Origin: Parascedosporium putredinis
Taxonomy: Eukaryota; Ascomycota; Sordariomycetes; Microascales; Microascaceae
Assembly: GCA_949357655.1 (NCBI GenBank)
Contig: CASHTG010000003.1
Location: 744,001 to 808,000, forward strand
Direction of reading: 5' to 3'
Length of the DNA: 64,000 nt
Position 1 is the first letter of the stretch. Each line of letters starts with the position of its first letter. Shown here piece after piece: positions 25,380-39,000 of the stretch. The position numbers and the translations under genes are program-made. The notes under the pieces were generated by a model. It was not told where the DNA came from. It ran no database searches and worked only from the letters and a program-made list of their open reading frames with translations.

Positions 25380-28300
25380 TGGAAGATGGAAGATGACGAG
25401 TACAGTTAAGATACTGAGAAAAGAGCGAGGAGGAAAAAAATGAAGGTGACCTCGTCCCATCTTGGAACGCACTGCACCTCGAACCTTCAGATGAGATGAG
25501 GTGAGCTGTGAGCTGTGAGCCGGCATGCAGCGGAGCGGAAATTACTCTTGCGCAACTTTGCGTCCCGACTTTTCAAACGAAGGCCTGGATCCAACCGTTA
25601 ATCTGTCATCCGCACATGCGCATGTGGAGATGTGGGCATGTTCGTCTGCGTGCCAGCATCCGCTTTTTCTTTTCTTTACGAGCGAGGGTGTTGCGGATAG
25701 CACCAAGAAAAAACATATTGATGGATCTCTCACATCGATCAAATGCTCCCCCAGGACGCACGCACCAGTCGGTGGTGATTTCCGCCGCCCTTATCCCTCT
25801 GGTCTGCACCTGTGCTCCCGCCGCCCTGACGGGTTTGGGAGCATCGGAGCAACAAAGTCTGGCAAATTACAACTTTTGCATTGCATGATGGGTGCTTGCA
25901 TCAACTTTTCGCCTTTGGTTCTCCACCAACCCACCTGCCAACTGCACTGTAACTGGATCTTCAAACGAATCTGCGCGCTGCTTGCCGGATTCGACAAACG
26001 ACTCCAAGACACAGCCCCTTCCCAGCGGGCCTTCAAACATGCTCTCGCTTCCTTTCGTTTGCTCCCATTTTTTTCTTCTTCTTCTTCTTCCTTTTTTCAT
26101 GCCCGGGCTCTGTGCTCAGCCCAATACCTTTGATGTCATTAAAGTCTTCAAAGCTCGTGCACGCAGTGACGCGGGACCTCTTGCCCGTGATAAGACCTGG
26201 CCGGGTTCAATCGCCCACATCTAAATTCTCTGGTGTCTACACCGAAAATCAAGCTTACAAGACTGACAAGGATCATTGATCTTGTTTTATATTCAATGGT
26301 TCGGTTCGGTATTACAACATTGGCAAGCTCAGAGCTCGCGGGGCACGTACCTCTCGCGCTCGAGTTTCGTCTTTGAAGCTCATTCAAGGCCCCGGTGCAA
26401 CCTTCTCCGCGTCGATGCTCCATTCAAAGGTTAGCATCAATTGATCATCCATCGCTCCTACTGCCCGTGCGGGAGGGTAGCGCGTCGAGATATCCGCGAA
26501 GCACGCGTCTCGTCGCGTTGTGGTCGAGTCCAAAGAGCTTTCTTAGTTTTTCTTCTTTTGCTCTTTTCCTCGTCCTTCCGAAAACCACGCTTCGGTACTT
26601 GTCGAGGTCTCGAGAAATCTTGGTCCCGGGAAATTGAATGGCGCCTTTATTTTTGCTGTCGTGTCCGCTGCATTGCCCGGAAAAGAGCGCACGTCAAAAG
26701 GAAAAAGGAAGACGAAAACGTGTGCCTGGTCGAGGACAAGCCCACCCCGGATCCACGCGTTCTCCACTGCCCAAGTCTCTTTCGCTGCCCGAAGACGTGG
26801 GGCCATCGAGAAGGGGAAAGAAGAAGTAGAATTTTAATCAAAATTAAAAAGCCTCTCGGGAATCCACAGCCAGCAAGAAAGTCCTCGAAGCCCGGCTGAG
26901 ACATGAAAGACATGGGGCCTTCCCTTTTCCTCGTCGTCACACATGGATCACTCGAGACTTGCAGTGTTTTCTTCTGCAGATTACGGGCAATGGTTGTGCA
27001 GATTGAAGCCACGAGTCCTTCATCAAACACGCCCATCGCCTTGAAAATCCGTGTGACCTGGCTGAAGAGCGGGTTCTTCAAAAAAAAAAAATTTCGGGCT
27101 CTAATTTGCGTCGGCCTCTTCGTCCCAACTTCAGGAGTTCTTCAGCCTTCTCGTCCCAAATGCGACGCTGTACCGTGACTACCCCTGTCAGGGTGCCAGT
27201 AAACAAAGGCTTCCACCCCGGCCTGGCTACCCAATGACGCTGTCAAACGGCCAGAAACCTGCCCAATCCAGGCAATGGCAGGGTTCTGACGGGACATCGG
27301 CGTTTCCAACGTGCTTTTAGTGTATATTATCCTCGAGTTCCAAGTATTATTAGCGATGGAGGCCCTGGGCGCTGGCAGAGCGAAGAAACCTGCTTTTCCA
27401 TCAAAAGTGCTCACCTCTCGGCCTCGTTTCTGTTTCTCCTCTATTAGCCCTGATACTGTTTCTCACCCTTCCACCCCAGTGTTTCTAGTGTGGCCGACGG
27501 AGGAGGCTCTCCGCTCTGCAACCTTTGATCTGACTTTCTTTAACCAAGCTTTTGGAGTTGACGCAGGTACTGGCGCTACTCACAGCACAGGAACACCAGC
27601 GACCCTGGATCGGGAGCCTTTGGTGAACCCTTCCGACAGCAAGCGAAGTTATAGACATCATGAGATGGCCCCCTGGTAGTGGTCGGTAGTGGTTGATGAC
27701 ATGTAAGTAAAACGATGTTTCTCGCGATGCCTTCGAAGCAACCTTCAACTATCCTACTAGCTCGAATAGTATGTGCCTCCAGCAGGGAGTCTATCGATTA
27801 CCTTCAGCTCGCCTCCTCCCATCCATACGTTTTGTCATCCTCAAGATCCTAAGGAAGCCGAAAACCCAAGGCAAACAGGCTCTATCCGGCAAAGCCAAGC
27901 CAGCTTGCGCTCTGTTTTTCTTGCAGCCCAAATCCACATCGTAGATGTTGTTTCGCCCCTTTCACCTGGCCTAGTAAAGTTGAGTGAAGCCGATGGAGAC
28001 TCCATCGCCTCTCCATGAAACTATTGATGATTCTTTGTAGCAATCCACGTAGAATAGTGTGGCGTTTGAGACTTCGCAATGCGAGACTCTGCGAGGTTTA
28101 ACTTGGCATCTCCTCGCCCCTTTTTTATATTATACTGTTCGAAGTTAAGTCAAGGAGATAGAAAGGGAAAAGATAGCCTTTGGCTCAAATGGCCAAGGAA
28201 GTTTCAGCAGGGAACGACCGATAAGCATATGCGATAGTGGTGGTGACCTCCGACCCCCTTTCCAGACGTCTAGGAATGCCGATCCCGTTCCTACCTTGTG

Positions 28301-28845
28301 CCGGGTTCCTCATCCTCCGAGCTCATTTCTTTTCTGAGCGTCTTCTGGTCTGGGTTTCTGCCGTCATGGTGAGTGCGATCCTACCATGCTGCCATGGTAT
28401 CCTCGATCAAACGAAACCTTTATAAGATATTGATTGCCATCTGAACCAAACACCACTTCCATCGACGGGTGATCCTCACAGAAGAACCTTGTGCCATGCC
28501 CTCGATCAGCCAGCCCTGCTCTGTCAACACCTCACGTCGCTTCCATTGGGGGTAGTCAAAGTCTTGTGCTCGTATGGTGTAAGCCCGTCGCCGATGAGTG
28601 GGAATCAGCACGTTGGCATAGATCGGCGGCTTGTTGTGTCGGGGAATACGACCCTCGCTTGCGAGCGCGGTCTTCTATCCCACGCCCGCCCGAGAGCTTT
28701 CTTGTTGCCTAGACTATGAGTCTAGACGATGAGAGGAGGGCTGAAACGTGGATACTCACTCCCTATCGCAGGGGCACTTTGTCACGGCTACCGACCTTCT
28801 AGGTCCTCTTCGGGGTGAAGACGCGTTTCTCCGTTTCACTTTAGG

Positions 28846-28888
28846 CTTGGAGATCGGTTCCGCTTGGAGATCGGTTCCGCCTGGAGAT
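28846..28888. repeat. 17-bp tandem duplication
   Basis: The unit cttggagatcggttccg occurs twice in direct tandem (28846-28862 and 28863-28879), followed by a degenerate partial third copy (cctggagatt). It lies in gene-free DNA and no function is evident. Confidence 0.85.
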
Positions 28889-31800
28889 TTTGGGTCCTTT
28901 TTCACTGCAGCATCTACCGGTCGTTCCCGCATTGATCATCATCTCTTCATCTCCGAGATCGAGAAGAAACCTTCGTCAACTAAAGAAAAGAGGTAGTGCC
29001 ACCTCGAGCCCGCCCCTTTTAGACTTCAAGCGAGCCCGCCCCAAGAGACAAAAGAATCTTCTCGCGCACCTGTACCTCCTTCTTCACTCTCCCCTACTTC
29101 TCGGTGGGGGATAGAGAGAAAAGGGGCGGAAAAAGCATCAAATCTGGCGATCTTACTCAACATTTCCTTCCTACCGCCTCTTACGAGACGAGACCAAGGA
29201 CTAGATTCGATCATCCGTTTCCTACAGCGGCTCCCTCCCCTTCCTCGCGTCTAGCCAGGAAGCGACCGACTCGAGACTCCATCTTCGTGGGATTCACCTT
29301 GCTTTTTCCAAGACTAGCTCATCTCGCCTCAAGGGGATCGCGCCAACCCCATTCGGATTATATCGGCGTCATTCCATCGCAAATACCCCCAGGAGGGAAC
29401 ACAAACTAGGCAGTCAACAGCTGAATGCGTGCGAGAGAAAAAAATTAGCCAAAAAGGAATACCAAGAATATTTCTCCACAATTACGGACGGGCACGCCTT
29501 TAGTTGCTTGCCTCCTCGGGTGGCCAGCTTTACCCCCTTGGGCCGAGCCTTTTTGACGCCATTTATATCTACTGGCAAACTAATGGCGCTCGGCCAAACT
29601 CTCCCAGAAGGAGATGCGCAAGGAAGCCGGGGAAGAGGGGCTGGTTGCGAGTCGTGGCCCGTTGCGTTAGTCCTCGAGGCCACTTCGAGACTGTCTCAAC
29701 GAGATGCACACGCACCCGCCTATGTTGGTTTCCTGCCTCTCGTCTCTTCCCCTGGATCCTATCCCTCCCCGCCCCCTCTCCGGCGCGCATTTCGTTCCCT
29801 GCCCCCTGTTTACCCCTGCCGTAGTGTAGTGTCTTGAGGGTTGGAGGGTGAACGGGGTGTTGTGCATCGGCCGGTTGCGTTCAAGATCGTCGGATTCGGA
29901 CAGGATAGCCCGGATGCGAAGAGGCGGACCGTCCGGCAGGCTAGTTGATTTTCCTCCCCTTGATATGCTTGCGGCTGGACTTTTGATGTTGGTTGACGTC
30001 GCTCTGTCCCCCGAGTGCAGACCATTCGTCTTGGCCGACAGACGGCTTTTGTAGATCACCTCAGGGTTTCTTTTCTTGAACTCCTGGTTAACTTTTTCTG
30101 TATATTACAAGTGCTCAGGGGTGGGGATTTATCGGGCAACCCCTAGCAAGCGGAAGCCATCTTGCCGCCATAATGCCCCCGGAAACCGCGGTTTAGTTTT
30201 CAGGGAGAGAGGATGGGCTGAGGTTGTCCGGCTCCCTGGCGAGTCAAAAGTAGAGCAAGATTCGCTGCTGCAACTTCTCATCTCTCGTGGAGAAGTCTTC
30301 AACAGCAAAAGGATACCCTTTTCTGTCCATAACTTCTGCCACGCTTCCTCTTACGGTAGCCCAGGGCCCTTTGATCTTTTCGCGCGACCCCATCTTATTG
30401 CTTTTTCTTTTGCCACCAGCGCCATGGCCCGTCCGTTGTTTTCCTATTGCTGCGCGCTCATCTTTTGTACCACAGTACTCGAAATTACCCATCGAAGCTG
30501 CGCCAGAGAATTCGCAATGCGAAAAAGCACCTTCAAGACTCGCAAAGGAAAAAGCACAAAACACCCACCGCTACCCTCTGCCTTGGTTCGCAATAGGTAC
30601 CGCGGCGCCCTTTCTCTCGCTTTGGATTCTCCCAAGGAGGTGTGTTTTACGGGGAAAAAGATCTAGGTATGAAGCGCGAAGCGCACCCTTTGCTAAACTT
30701 GTGGATACGGACATGGGAGATCACATAACATAAGCGATCAGTAGTTTCTCTTGAAAGAGCGAGTCCCATTCAGTGATCGAATATCGAATGTTTGGGGCTG
30801 AAGGGATTGCAACCCGCAGTTTCCGATGGCACATTCTGCGTCCTTCATCGAGCTTCTTGTTTCCAACTTGATTTGGAGCTGCTAGCACTTGTCCTACGAT
30901 GGCCAGACATCTCAAGTTGTTCGATGCGAGAACCATTGAGGGTGCCATCATTCCAAGACCACCCAGCACTGTCTTTTGCTTCTTCGCTGCACCCCATCCT
31001 TCGTCCGAGGTTAACAAGCGGTCTTGATCGGATGGCCTGGGGGTGCTTGAGCCCTGGGGACCCAACCATCACGATGCATGTTCACAAACAACGATTCGAG
31101 AAGCACGTTGATAGCTCGCGCTGGGGCCCGACGACCAATCAACAATTCCGAATATTTCCTGCCATGGAAGCTCTCTGGCAAGAAACCATTACCCTGCCAA
31201 AAGGCGTAACATTTGTCAGCCGATGAGGAGATGGTGAGCATTGGGAATACCGCCACGGAATAAAATATTCCCTTTCCGGAAGCTCTTCGGATATCAATAG
31301 CATCGGGGTCCGAGCGTTGAGACAAACAATATCGGGCACGGTGCAATCGGACAGTGTTTCGGGACAGCGCCACTGCTGATGAAGGCCACGCCCAGACCCT
31401 CCTCTGGCTCGAGCTTTTTGGCCTCCGCGCACCTTGGAGGTCCTTGCTCTGTCCTCCGTGGAGTATTATTCTCTGCATCTCTCCACCCCAGATAAAGGAA
31501 CTGATGGTACTATAACCACCCCTGATGTCGTAATCCCCAGACCCCCTCCGCCCTCTCCGATTCTCGAGTTTTGTGTGTAGAGCCTGGCGTAACTTGCGCG
31601 CCCTGGGAGTGAGCCGAGCGATGGCCAGTTACCTCGCACCATGACGCTGAGAGTTGTGGCTCGGTACGTACTGCTTGCTCCTCGCCATTGCCTCCTCCTC
31701 AGGTCCGTGTTTGTTGCTCCCCCGGCCATCGAATTTTCCCATCACACCTGCTGTCCCCTTCTCTTGTGCCCTCTCTCCCCTCCCTTTCCATCATTAGCAT

Positions 31801-32132
31801 TAGAGAGCGCAGCTCATACAAGTAGAGTAGAAACTGTAAGGGTAACGGCTGTTGCTGCACATGGCTCGGCACGGGTGGCGAGCAACGAGCTGACAAGCTT
31901 TCCCGCCTCCACCCATCACACCCCCTTACCCCAAAATAAACAGTCCCCCTTCCCTCTTGCTTTCCCCTCCCGCTCATAACTCTAGAGAGTTCTTCCTCTC
32001 TCCCTCTTCCCACTTCCGAGTGATCTCCATCTATCACCAACCTTCACTGTACTTAGCGTGTTAGTACGCCCCTAGTTCCGTCTTTGTTAGAATCAATTGA
32101 CCTTGTTTGGTCCGACTTCTCCCACCACAAAC

Positions 32133-33029
32133 ATGTCTACTCGCAAGAGAAAGCAAGACGAAGAAGAGCTCGTCTCCCTTCCTTCTGACGAAGAATCCGA
32201 GCCGGAGTAAGCAACCCAGAGTACACCTTGATGCCCCGTCATGATGCGACGAAAACTGGGTCAAGAGGAGCCTTTTCGAGGGGCACCGATGTTAGACCTC
32301 GCAGTAGCGCATCGCTGGCTCAACCAAGCTAGGCGCATTCCTTGGTGAATCGCACCCTTGGATCGCGAATAGTGCCAATGCCTCCTCCCGTCTCCTCGTC
32401 GCATATTGAACGAGCACTGAAGCGCATCACTCAAAGCCGAATCGCCAACTAACAAGTAATTTTGTGATAGATTCGAGCCTGATGAGGATGATGTTGATGA
32501 CGACGAAGAGGGATCGGGTGACGAGGAGGCTTCTAATGCTGAGGCCGAGGGAGACGAAGAAGATGAAGAGGCAGAGAATGAAGGTAAGAATCTGGCTTGC
32601 CGGAACACCGCTTCCTTATATCGGACCTTGTCACTTTGAGGGCTGAAGTAGTCTGACACTTGTCTTGTAGAAAACGGCCCTCCCGTGAAGAAGCGAAAGA
32701 CGGCAAACGGCGTCGCCAATGGCGGTGACGAAGAGGACGAGGTGGAAGAACAGGGCGATGAAGAGGAACAGGAGGAAGAGGAGGAAGAGGCGGAGGATGA
32801 TGGTGATCAAGATGAGGACGTTGAGGAGGATGGAGCTGAGGAAGAGGGTGAGGATGGCGCAAATGGCGAAGATGCTAGCCACCCCATCCAGAACGGCCTG
32901 GCCGGTAAGGCTGGTGAAGCATCCGATCCTACTAGGTCTGGGCTCGAGGACACTGCCACGGATGAGGATAAAGTGAAGGCCGTGGCGGTAGCTCTGGGAG
33001 GCGAGGCAGAAGCAGAAGTTGATGCATAG
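32133..33029 (+). CDS. Small acidic nuclear protein, unrecognised (three exons)
   Basis: The ATG at 32133 begins MSTRKRKQDEEELVSLPSDE. The three exons are 32133-32206, 32471-32583 and 32671-33029, with introns 32207-32470 (gtaagc..gatag) and 32584-32670 (gtaaga..ttgtag). Phases match exactly and give 181 residues. The protein has a basic N-terminal patch (RKRK), a likely nuclear localisation signal (PPVKKRKT), and long Glu/Asp runs over about residues 30-130, then a less acidic tail ending EAEAEVDA. Composition and the signal suggest a nuclear, chromatin- or histone-associated role, but no domain is visible and no enzymatic role can be inferred. No frame break occurs. The upstream 150 bp are pyrimidine-rich, fitting a promoter and leader. 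Confidence 0.8.
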
Positions 33030-36000
33030 GTTCTTTTCCGGCAAACCCGGAGCCTTTGTCCATGTTATGTGTCTCTGTTTCCTGTCTTCTTCTTTCTTTA
33101 TCCATTTGCGTTCCACAACGAAAAAAAGAACTCTCTTAGCTAGATGTCTTGTGAGGCGAGTTTTGGTTTGATCAATAGACCTTGGCGCTTCTGAAATCCA
33201 CAGCTGGGATTATAAGCTCGTCCCGTTTGACCGTGAATTGGCCCTCGTTCCTCGGGCTCTGGTCCAGGCCCGGTCGCTTGAGCAGAAGGGCCAGCGACTT
33301 GCGCATCGCACCGTCCGGGCTGGCTCAAAGCGGACGAGGAAGCAAAAAGTTTCTTCGGAAGAATGACCATACTTGACTCAGAGATCCGGCGGTCCGAACT
33401 CCATCAGGCAACATGTCAGACATGTCTTAGCTATCGTTTGAGGGCATTCAGAATACCGGATCCTGCGTGGAGCGTGTGTGCTCACTCGGAACTTGCTCGG
33501 TATTGCACCGGCGCTGTATCCACGATGACGCCAGGCCCATCGGTAGAGCCTTATGATGACGGGATGGGGAGGCAGCGAAGCTCAAAAATCAAGGTCCTGA
33601 AGTTTTTTTGCATTGTTTCGAACGGGGAGAAAAAGTTGATCGTGGCAGCTGGCGAAGTTTTGTAACCCTAGCTCAAGAGAATTGTCGGGTGCAAGGTTTG
33701 GGCATGATTGGGCGACCCCTGCTAAACCAATCTCCTCTGACCATGTGAGATTGGGCAGAGGAAAATGCCGACGGCATCGCCATCGCTCCATTTTCCCTTT
33801 CATGTACATGTAGGCAAGCGAAGCCGCTCAAGATCGCGGCAGGGCACATTTTTAGTTTGGAGTGCCGAAGCGAGAAAGCACATGTCAAGACATCCATGGA
33901 CCCATTCGCACTGATGCGTCTAGCGACATCCCGCTCGATAGCTCTTTCTTAGATTCATCCATCCTCTCTTCGCAACGCCACCACTCTTCGAAAGGGCGGA
34001 AGATAGGGGGTGTATGAATTAAACCGTGGGTAGTAGTTTCTTCTATTATCACGTAGCTCCTCTAAATGGCCAAAGTTGAACGGGTGGGCGACCAATATCT
34101 CTCTAGATTGATTCTTTGTTCACAAGAAAGCACTGCACTGGCGCGCTCGCTCCCGCCCAGTCGACCCACGCGTGTGCGAAGAGATACGCCGGCAATTGGA
34201 GAAATCCCAGCCGTCTCGGCGTAACCCTCAAGGGTGGGAACGTGGGTGGCAGCGGGCGCACGATAGTACGAAGTATCTACGCCGCGGATAACTAGTGAAC
34301 GACGAGATAAGGTCCAGGCACTACTCCGACACAATGCGGACCACGTTCTCTGGGGGCCTGCTCAAGGGGAGGGGCTCGATCCCGGAATTGAGGAAGGCCA
34401 AGCATCAAGCATCGGCGGCTCGATAGCACCTTTGGCTAGGCGAAGCTCAAGAAACCAAAGGAGCGCCCTAGATGAGGCTATCGCAGATGCTCGTTCGAGT
34501 CGGTGAACCGCGAACCCAATAGATTCCCATTACAACTAGGACGATAGCTGGGTCCCGCTACGACCACGGTTCTTCCTCTGCGACGCAGACGATCGATCCA
34601 CGGATACCCAGCGCTAGGAGAGGCTTTGACCTCGAATATGCCTTCTTCCACACCCTCAAGCCATGTTCTGCTTGATGCGGGTCCAGGTTGAGTGTACGGT
34701 TCGTCGGGCCTTTGAAGAGGGCGCGAACTCCAAGGGTCGTCTTTGCACCCCACCCCTCCTTCTCCCCAACGAAGAAGGGCTTTCACATGTGCTCAACCTT
34801 CATTGTAAAGCCAAGCATGCCTAGAATTTGTAAAGTACGGAGGAAGGAGCCCGACCGCGTCAAGAGAAGCACATGTCGGCGGAGGCGTGGCCAGCGCTGG
34901 ATCCAACACCCATCGCCGATATCCCTCGTCTAGGCAGAGGCGTTTTGGCTAAAGCTGATACCCTAGCATACCGCACACTCCCTATAATACATGCACGTAC
35001 TTCTCGGGAGGAACGGTAACAATAGCTGTTTCTCGATCCTAAGAAGAGCTATTTCGTCCAGGCTCGGAGCGATGTCACCGATAAGACGCGGTATCCGGGA
35101 GAGAAGTGGGGAGGGGGCGGTATCGTGGGTGAGGCGGGCCGCCCGCCAGTAGATTTGCGTTAAGCCGCAGGGGATTGCGCCCACTTTCACAATCCGCGGC
35201 AGCGATAACGTCAAGGAGCCCGAATAGGCGTGCTTCTTGCCCGTGGCACATGGCTTACCTCGTGCAGCGCTAGGGAAGATGGTGCAAGATGATGCACGGG
35301 GAGAAATGAGTTGTTCGCTGGGTCAGAGCCTAGGGTTCGAGTATTATCGGGTGAAGCACAATAGGTCAGCGCCACCCGAGGTCAAGGATGGCAAGGGAGA
35401 GAGCAAGGAAAGGAGCCATTCACGATTTTCGGATAACCCATTCCGCGAAACGAGCCCGCCGCATTGGTGGATTGGCCATTTCACCTTCTTCGGCTTCCAT
35501 CTCGAATCTTGTACCCCATAATATGCTCGCTTCTCTACCGGAATTTGGGTTGGACCCCGAATACCACGGCAGCAATGCAATAGTTGGTGGGGGAATCGAA
35601 TACATTTGGGGGTTTCAAAGCTATCTACAGGCCGAGAGCACGGGGTTTGGATGGCGAACTGAGTTGTCCTTGGAAGACCAGGATGGTGTTTAAGACTGAC
35701 CGTTCTCCTCACCCTTATCCCAACGACATCGCTACTAAGGCTGCATGGAGAAACGATATCGCAAAGCGGGAAATGATAAAGTAGCGAGATAGAGGAGAGG
35801 ACGAGTCCAAGATTAAAACAAGAGATAAAAGAAAGAACGCCCACACCTTTGAATGGGATTGAGCAACGTTCAAGGATCATGATGCGGCCGCAAGTCGCCA
35901 TTTGAAATCTCGGACTTCAATAGATTACATCAATTGATTCAACCAGGATCCATGTATGCTGTCTACTACGGGGCCACCGAGCTAGTCGGCCCGGCGGCGG

Positions 36001-39000
36001 GAGGTTGGCCAATTTGCAGGGTAGTCGATGCAAAGGCAATTGAGTTGAAAGCGTCAACGCATCGAAGATCGAGGGAAGAACTCGATATTCACTGGACCCC
36101 CACCATCGATAGCTCCCGTCCAAAACTTGTTCACCTTTCAATTTTTGGGGGCCTTTCTCCCCCTTTGGAAAGAGCACCGCTGCCGGTGGGGCACTCATTT
36201 GCTGGGGTCGGATGTCCACGCCATCACGGTTCCATCAAACAGCACGATCGGTAATGGATCAACTTGTGGAATGTTCCCATTCCAGAAAAATGAGAAAAAC
36301 AAGGCAGGAAAGAGATCCCCCAAGCTCCCAGGTGCGTTCTTACCCCCACCTGCCGGCCTTCCACGGAGGAGATTCGGCGCGGCCCAAACTCACTGGGATG
36401 ATCGACGACGGGTTGGCGCTCGGGTACCTTGCTACCACCAACACAGACGAGAAAAGCTAAGAGAGCCTTGCTCAAATTCCAGGGCCAGCCGGCAGGAAAC
36501 GTCTGCAGGTGGCCGTTAAGCCGGAGCAGCTTCTCCGCTGCCGAGATTATCCAGGCTTGAAACTCCCAGGTCTCTAGCATCTTAGGAAATCCGATGGGGC
36601 TGCTAGGCTGTTGTTTGGATCATCACTTTCCACAATTGAGTAAACCCTTGAATAACTATGATCTAGTGATGAGCATAGATGGAGCGCTGGTATTGTTTGA
36701 GAGCTGGCCTATTCGACCAAAGATGGGGGCACACGAAGTATCAAAGATGATTGGATGTACCTGCTCTAGTTGCTTGGCCCGTTAAGCCGCTTTTGTGCCT
36801 TGCCCCTTCTTCTCTATTCTTCTGCTTGGCCTTTTGCTTTTGCTTTTTCTTCTTTTCATTCTCGTACGACTCTATTAGTATGCGTATGGATTTGGCGGGG
36901 TTGGTGGCTTCTCGCAGGCGAATCTTCAAACCCGAAGTAGAGCGTGATATGTCTGCATGTCACATCTTCTCTTGTTGAGCGCCTTGCGGGGCGAGAAAAG
37001 ACAGTCAAGCTATAGGTCTTGTAGACACTGTAAAGAAGGTGCTGCGACGTAGACTAGAGTGAATCCCTTCCTCCCCTCACACCACGGCCATTTTCACTCT
37101 TGATGGCCTTGCGCTCTCCCGCTTCCTTTTTTGTCTCTCTTTTCTTGTCCTTTTGAATCATTTTTCTCCCTCTTTTTCCATCCTTCACCTTGGCAAAGCG
37201 GAAACGTCAAGCGTCCTGGGACTAAACCTCTCAGTTTGCCACTGACGAGCCGCCAACACCGACTTATCGAGCCACTCTTTGGTGGCTTTCGCGCTTTGCT
37301 TCATCTGGCGAAGAGAGGGGAGGGGACTTGGCTGCCCCCTTCTCCTCGCCCCGCTGCAAGAAGCTGGCGCTCGCTTTGCACCTCTCACCCGCTAAGCTCC
37401 CGGAGCTTGATAGTTTTAGTCGAAGCTTGAGGGGAAATCCCCATCGGGTGTCTCGAAAATAGATCCAAACGGGTCAAGAGGGGTACAGGTTGGTCCGTGA
37501 GGAAGAGCACCAAGGAAGCCACCAACCGAAGCAAATCTAGCCTGGGAAAGCTCCAACAACCTCTCGTCACGTCGTGATGTTTTAGCTTGGAGTACCGGTT
37601 TATTTTCCACACAAACCGCCCCCTTTCCACCTCGCTTGCCCCAAAATAGTGGTAGTCTTGTTGGTTACACCCACCCTCAGGCCCCCTCCTTCACATCCTT
37701 GCCCCTCCAAGAGTTAGTAATGAAAGATGCAGATCGCCGCTACCTCCCAGGCCTAACGGACCTAATGTGGGCCGCGAGGGGTGCGATCAATGACCAGCTG
37801 CCTGTGCCATCCTTGGTCTGAAGCCTAGACAGTATAAACTTCACTATAAGCAACCTCTACAAATGGGGTCTCAGATACAGCGAGAAATGCGGGTAGAGAT
37901 TAGGAAAGAAATTTAGCATGAAGCCTCAACTGCACCAGCAAACGAACGGGAGGGAAGATGTTATCAACTCGCGCCATGGGACCGTGGACGTCGTCCTCCT
38001 GGCCCCGTGGCTGTTTCGTGCAGCCTTGACTGGCGGCTGGCTGGTCTCCACTTTCGACATTCTTCCTCTGTCTCGTTTCCCACCGGGTTGAATAGCATCG
38101 ATTGCCTCCATCCTGCCTCTCAACCCCTCTTACAGCATAGGTGAGATGTATGGTACAAGCGCGCTTCTTCCCGGTCACAACCCCCGCCCTGTGCAGCAAA
38201 AGACCTGGGGCTGACGTCCATGTCGTGTGGAATGACGTCCTGTCTGTTTCCGTGAATCCCTGCCTGGTCCCTTCCAAAACTGCCACCGGACAAGACAAAC
38301 TTCAAGCACCCTTTTCGGTCGCCGGTTATACTTTGCATGAGATAACCCCCGCACCGTCGTAACCACCCTTTGCCCCCATTTATCAACCAACAGGCTAGTC
38401 GATCCCGGTGAGCGTTACGGAGGCTGCATTGATTGAGTTTCCGTCTTTGAGTGGGGCTCCCACGTCCTTCCCACTTCCGGGGCTCTAGAGAAACAGTGCT
38501 CAAGTAGCTATTTGATGTGCTCCTATTCTAGCGTGTGCGTGCTGCATTGAACCTTTTAGACATGGGCAGTGGGAATAGCTCGGCAGCTCGACACACTTCG
38601 CGTCTGCCCATCCTCACTCGTGTCTTCACCTCTGCGTCTGCCACACGACGCCACGAAGGAAAGACGCACGAGGAAAGGCGGGGTCATCTTGCTCCCTTCG
38701 TTTCGGGTAGGATGCCGGACCCTTAGCGTGGGAGGAGCAGCATGGCTGCGTGATGTACGATACAGCGTGGGAACGTGCTCCATCCAGCTGTGCCGTGTGG
38801 GAGGGGTATGGTTTTGATGCGATTTGGCCATGAAGCTGAGTGGCCGAGATCGAAAAGCTTCCTGAATCATGCTTCCCACGTTGGTGCCTTGGTGATCTAT
38901 AAATTGCTTTATGGTTATATTGGGTAGACAACTCTAGGTTCCTTGCACCCTCGCTTTGGCGCAACCGTTTCGTCGGACTCGGAAAGCAAGGGCACGCTCT

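Larger units (their letters stand above)
23405..32132. other. Long gene-free tract (about 8.7 kb)
   Basis: This tract separates the TBC gene (-) from the acidic-protein gene (+). All open frames are short, use codons without the C/G third-base preference of neighbouring genes, and have the Arg/Cys/His/Ser-rich composition of chance translation. The longest, about 196 codons at 30076-30666 (+), matches nothing I recognise. The DNA is not obviously AT-rich, so classical RIP-degraded sequence is not apparent. It contains the CA microsatellite, the GGGGAAA repeat and a small 17-bp tandem duplication. No tRNA, rRNA or transposon was recognised. Confidence 0.45.

Noticed and set aside
30076..30666. 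196-codon frame (+) in the gene-free tract
   Set aside because: Composition is Arg/Ser/Cys/His-rich without third-base bias, no domain is recognisable, and no flanking exons fit.
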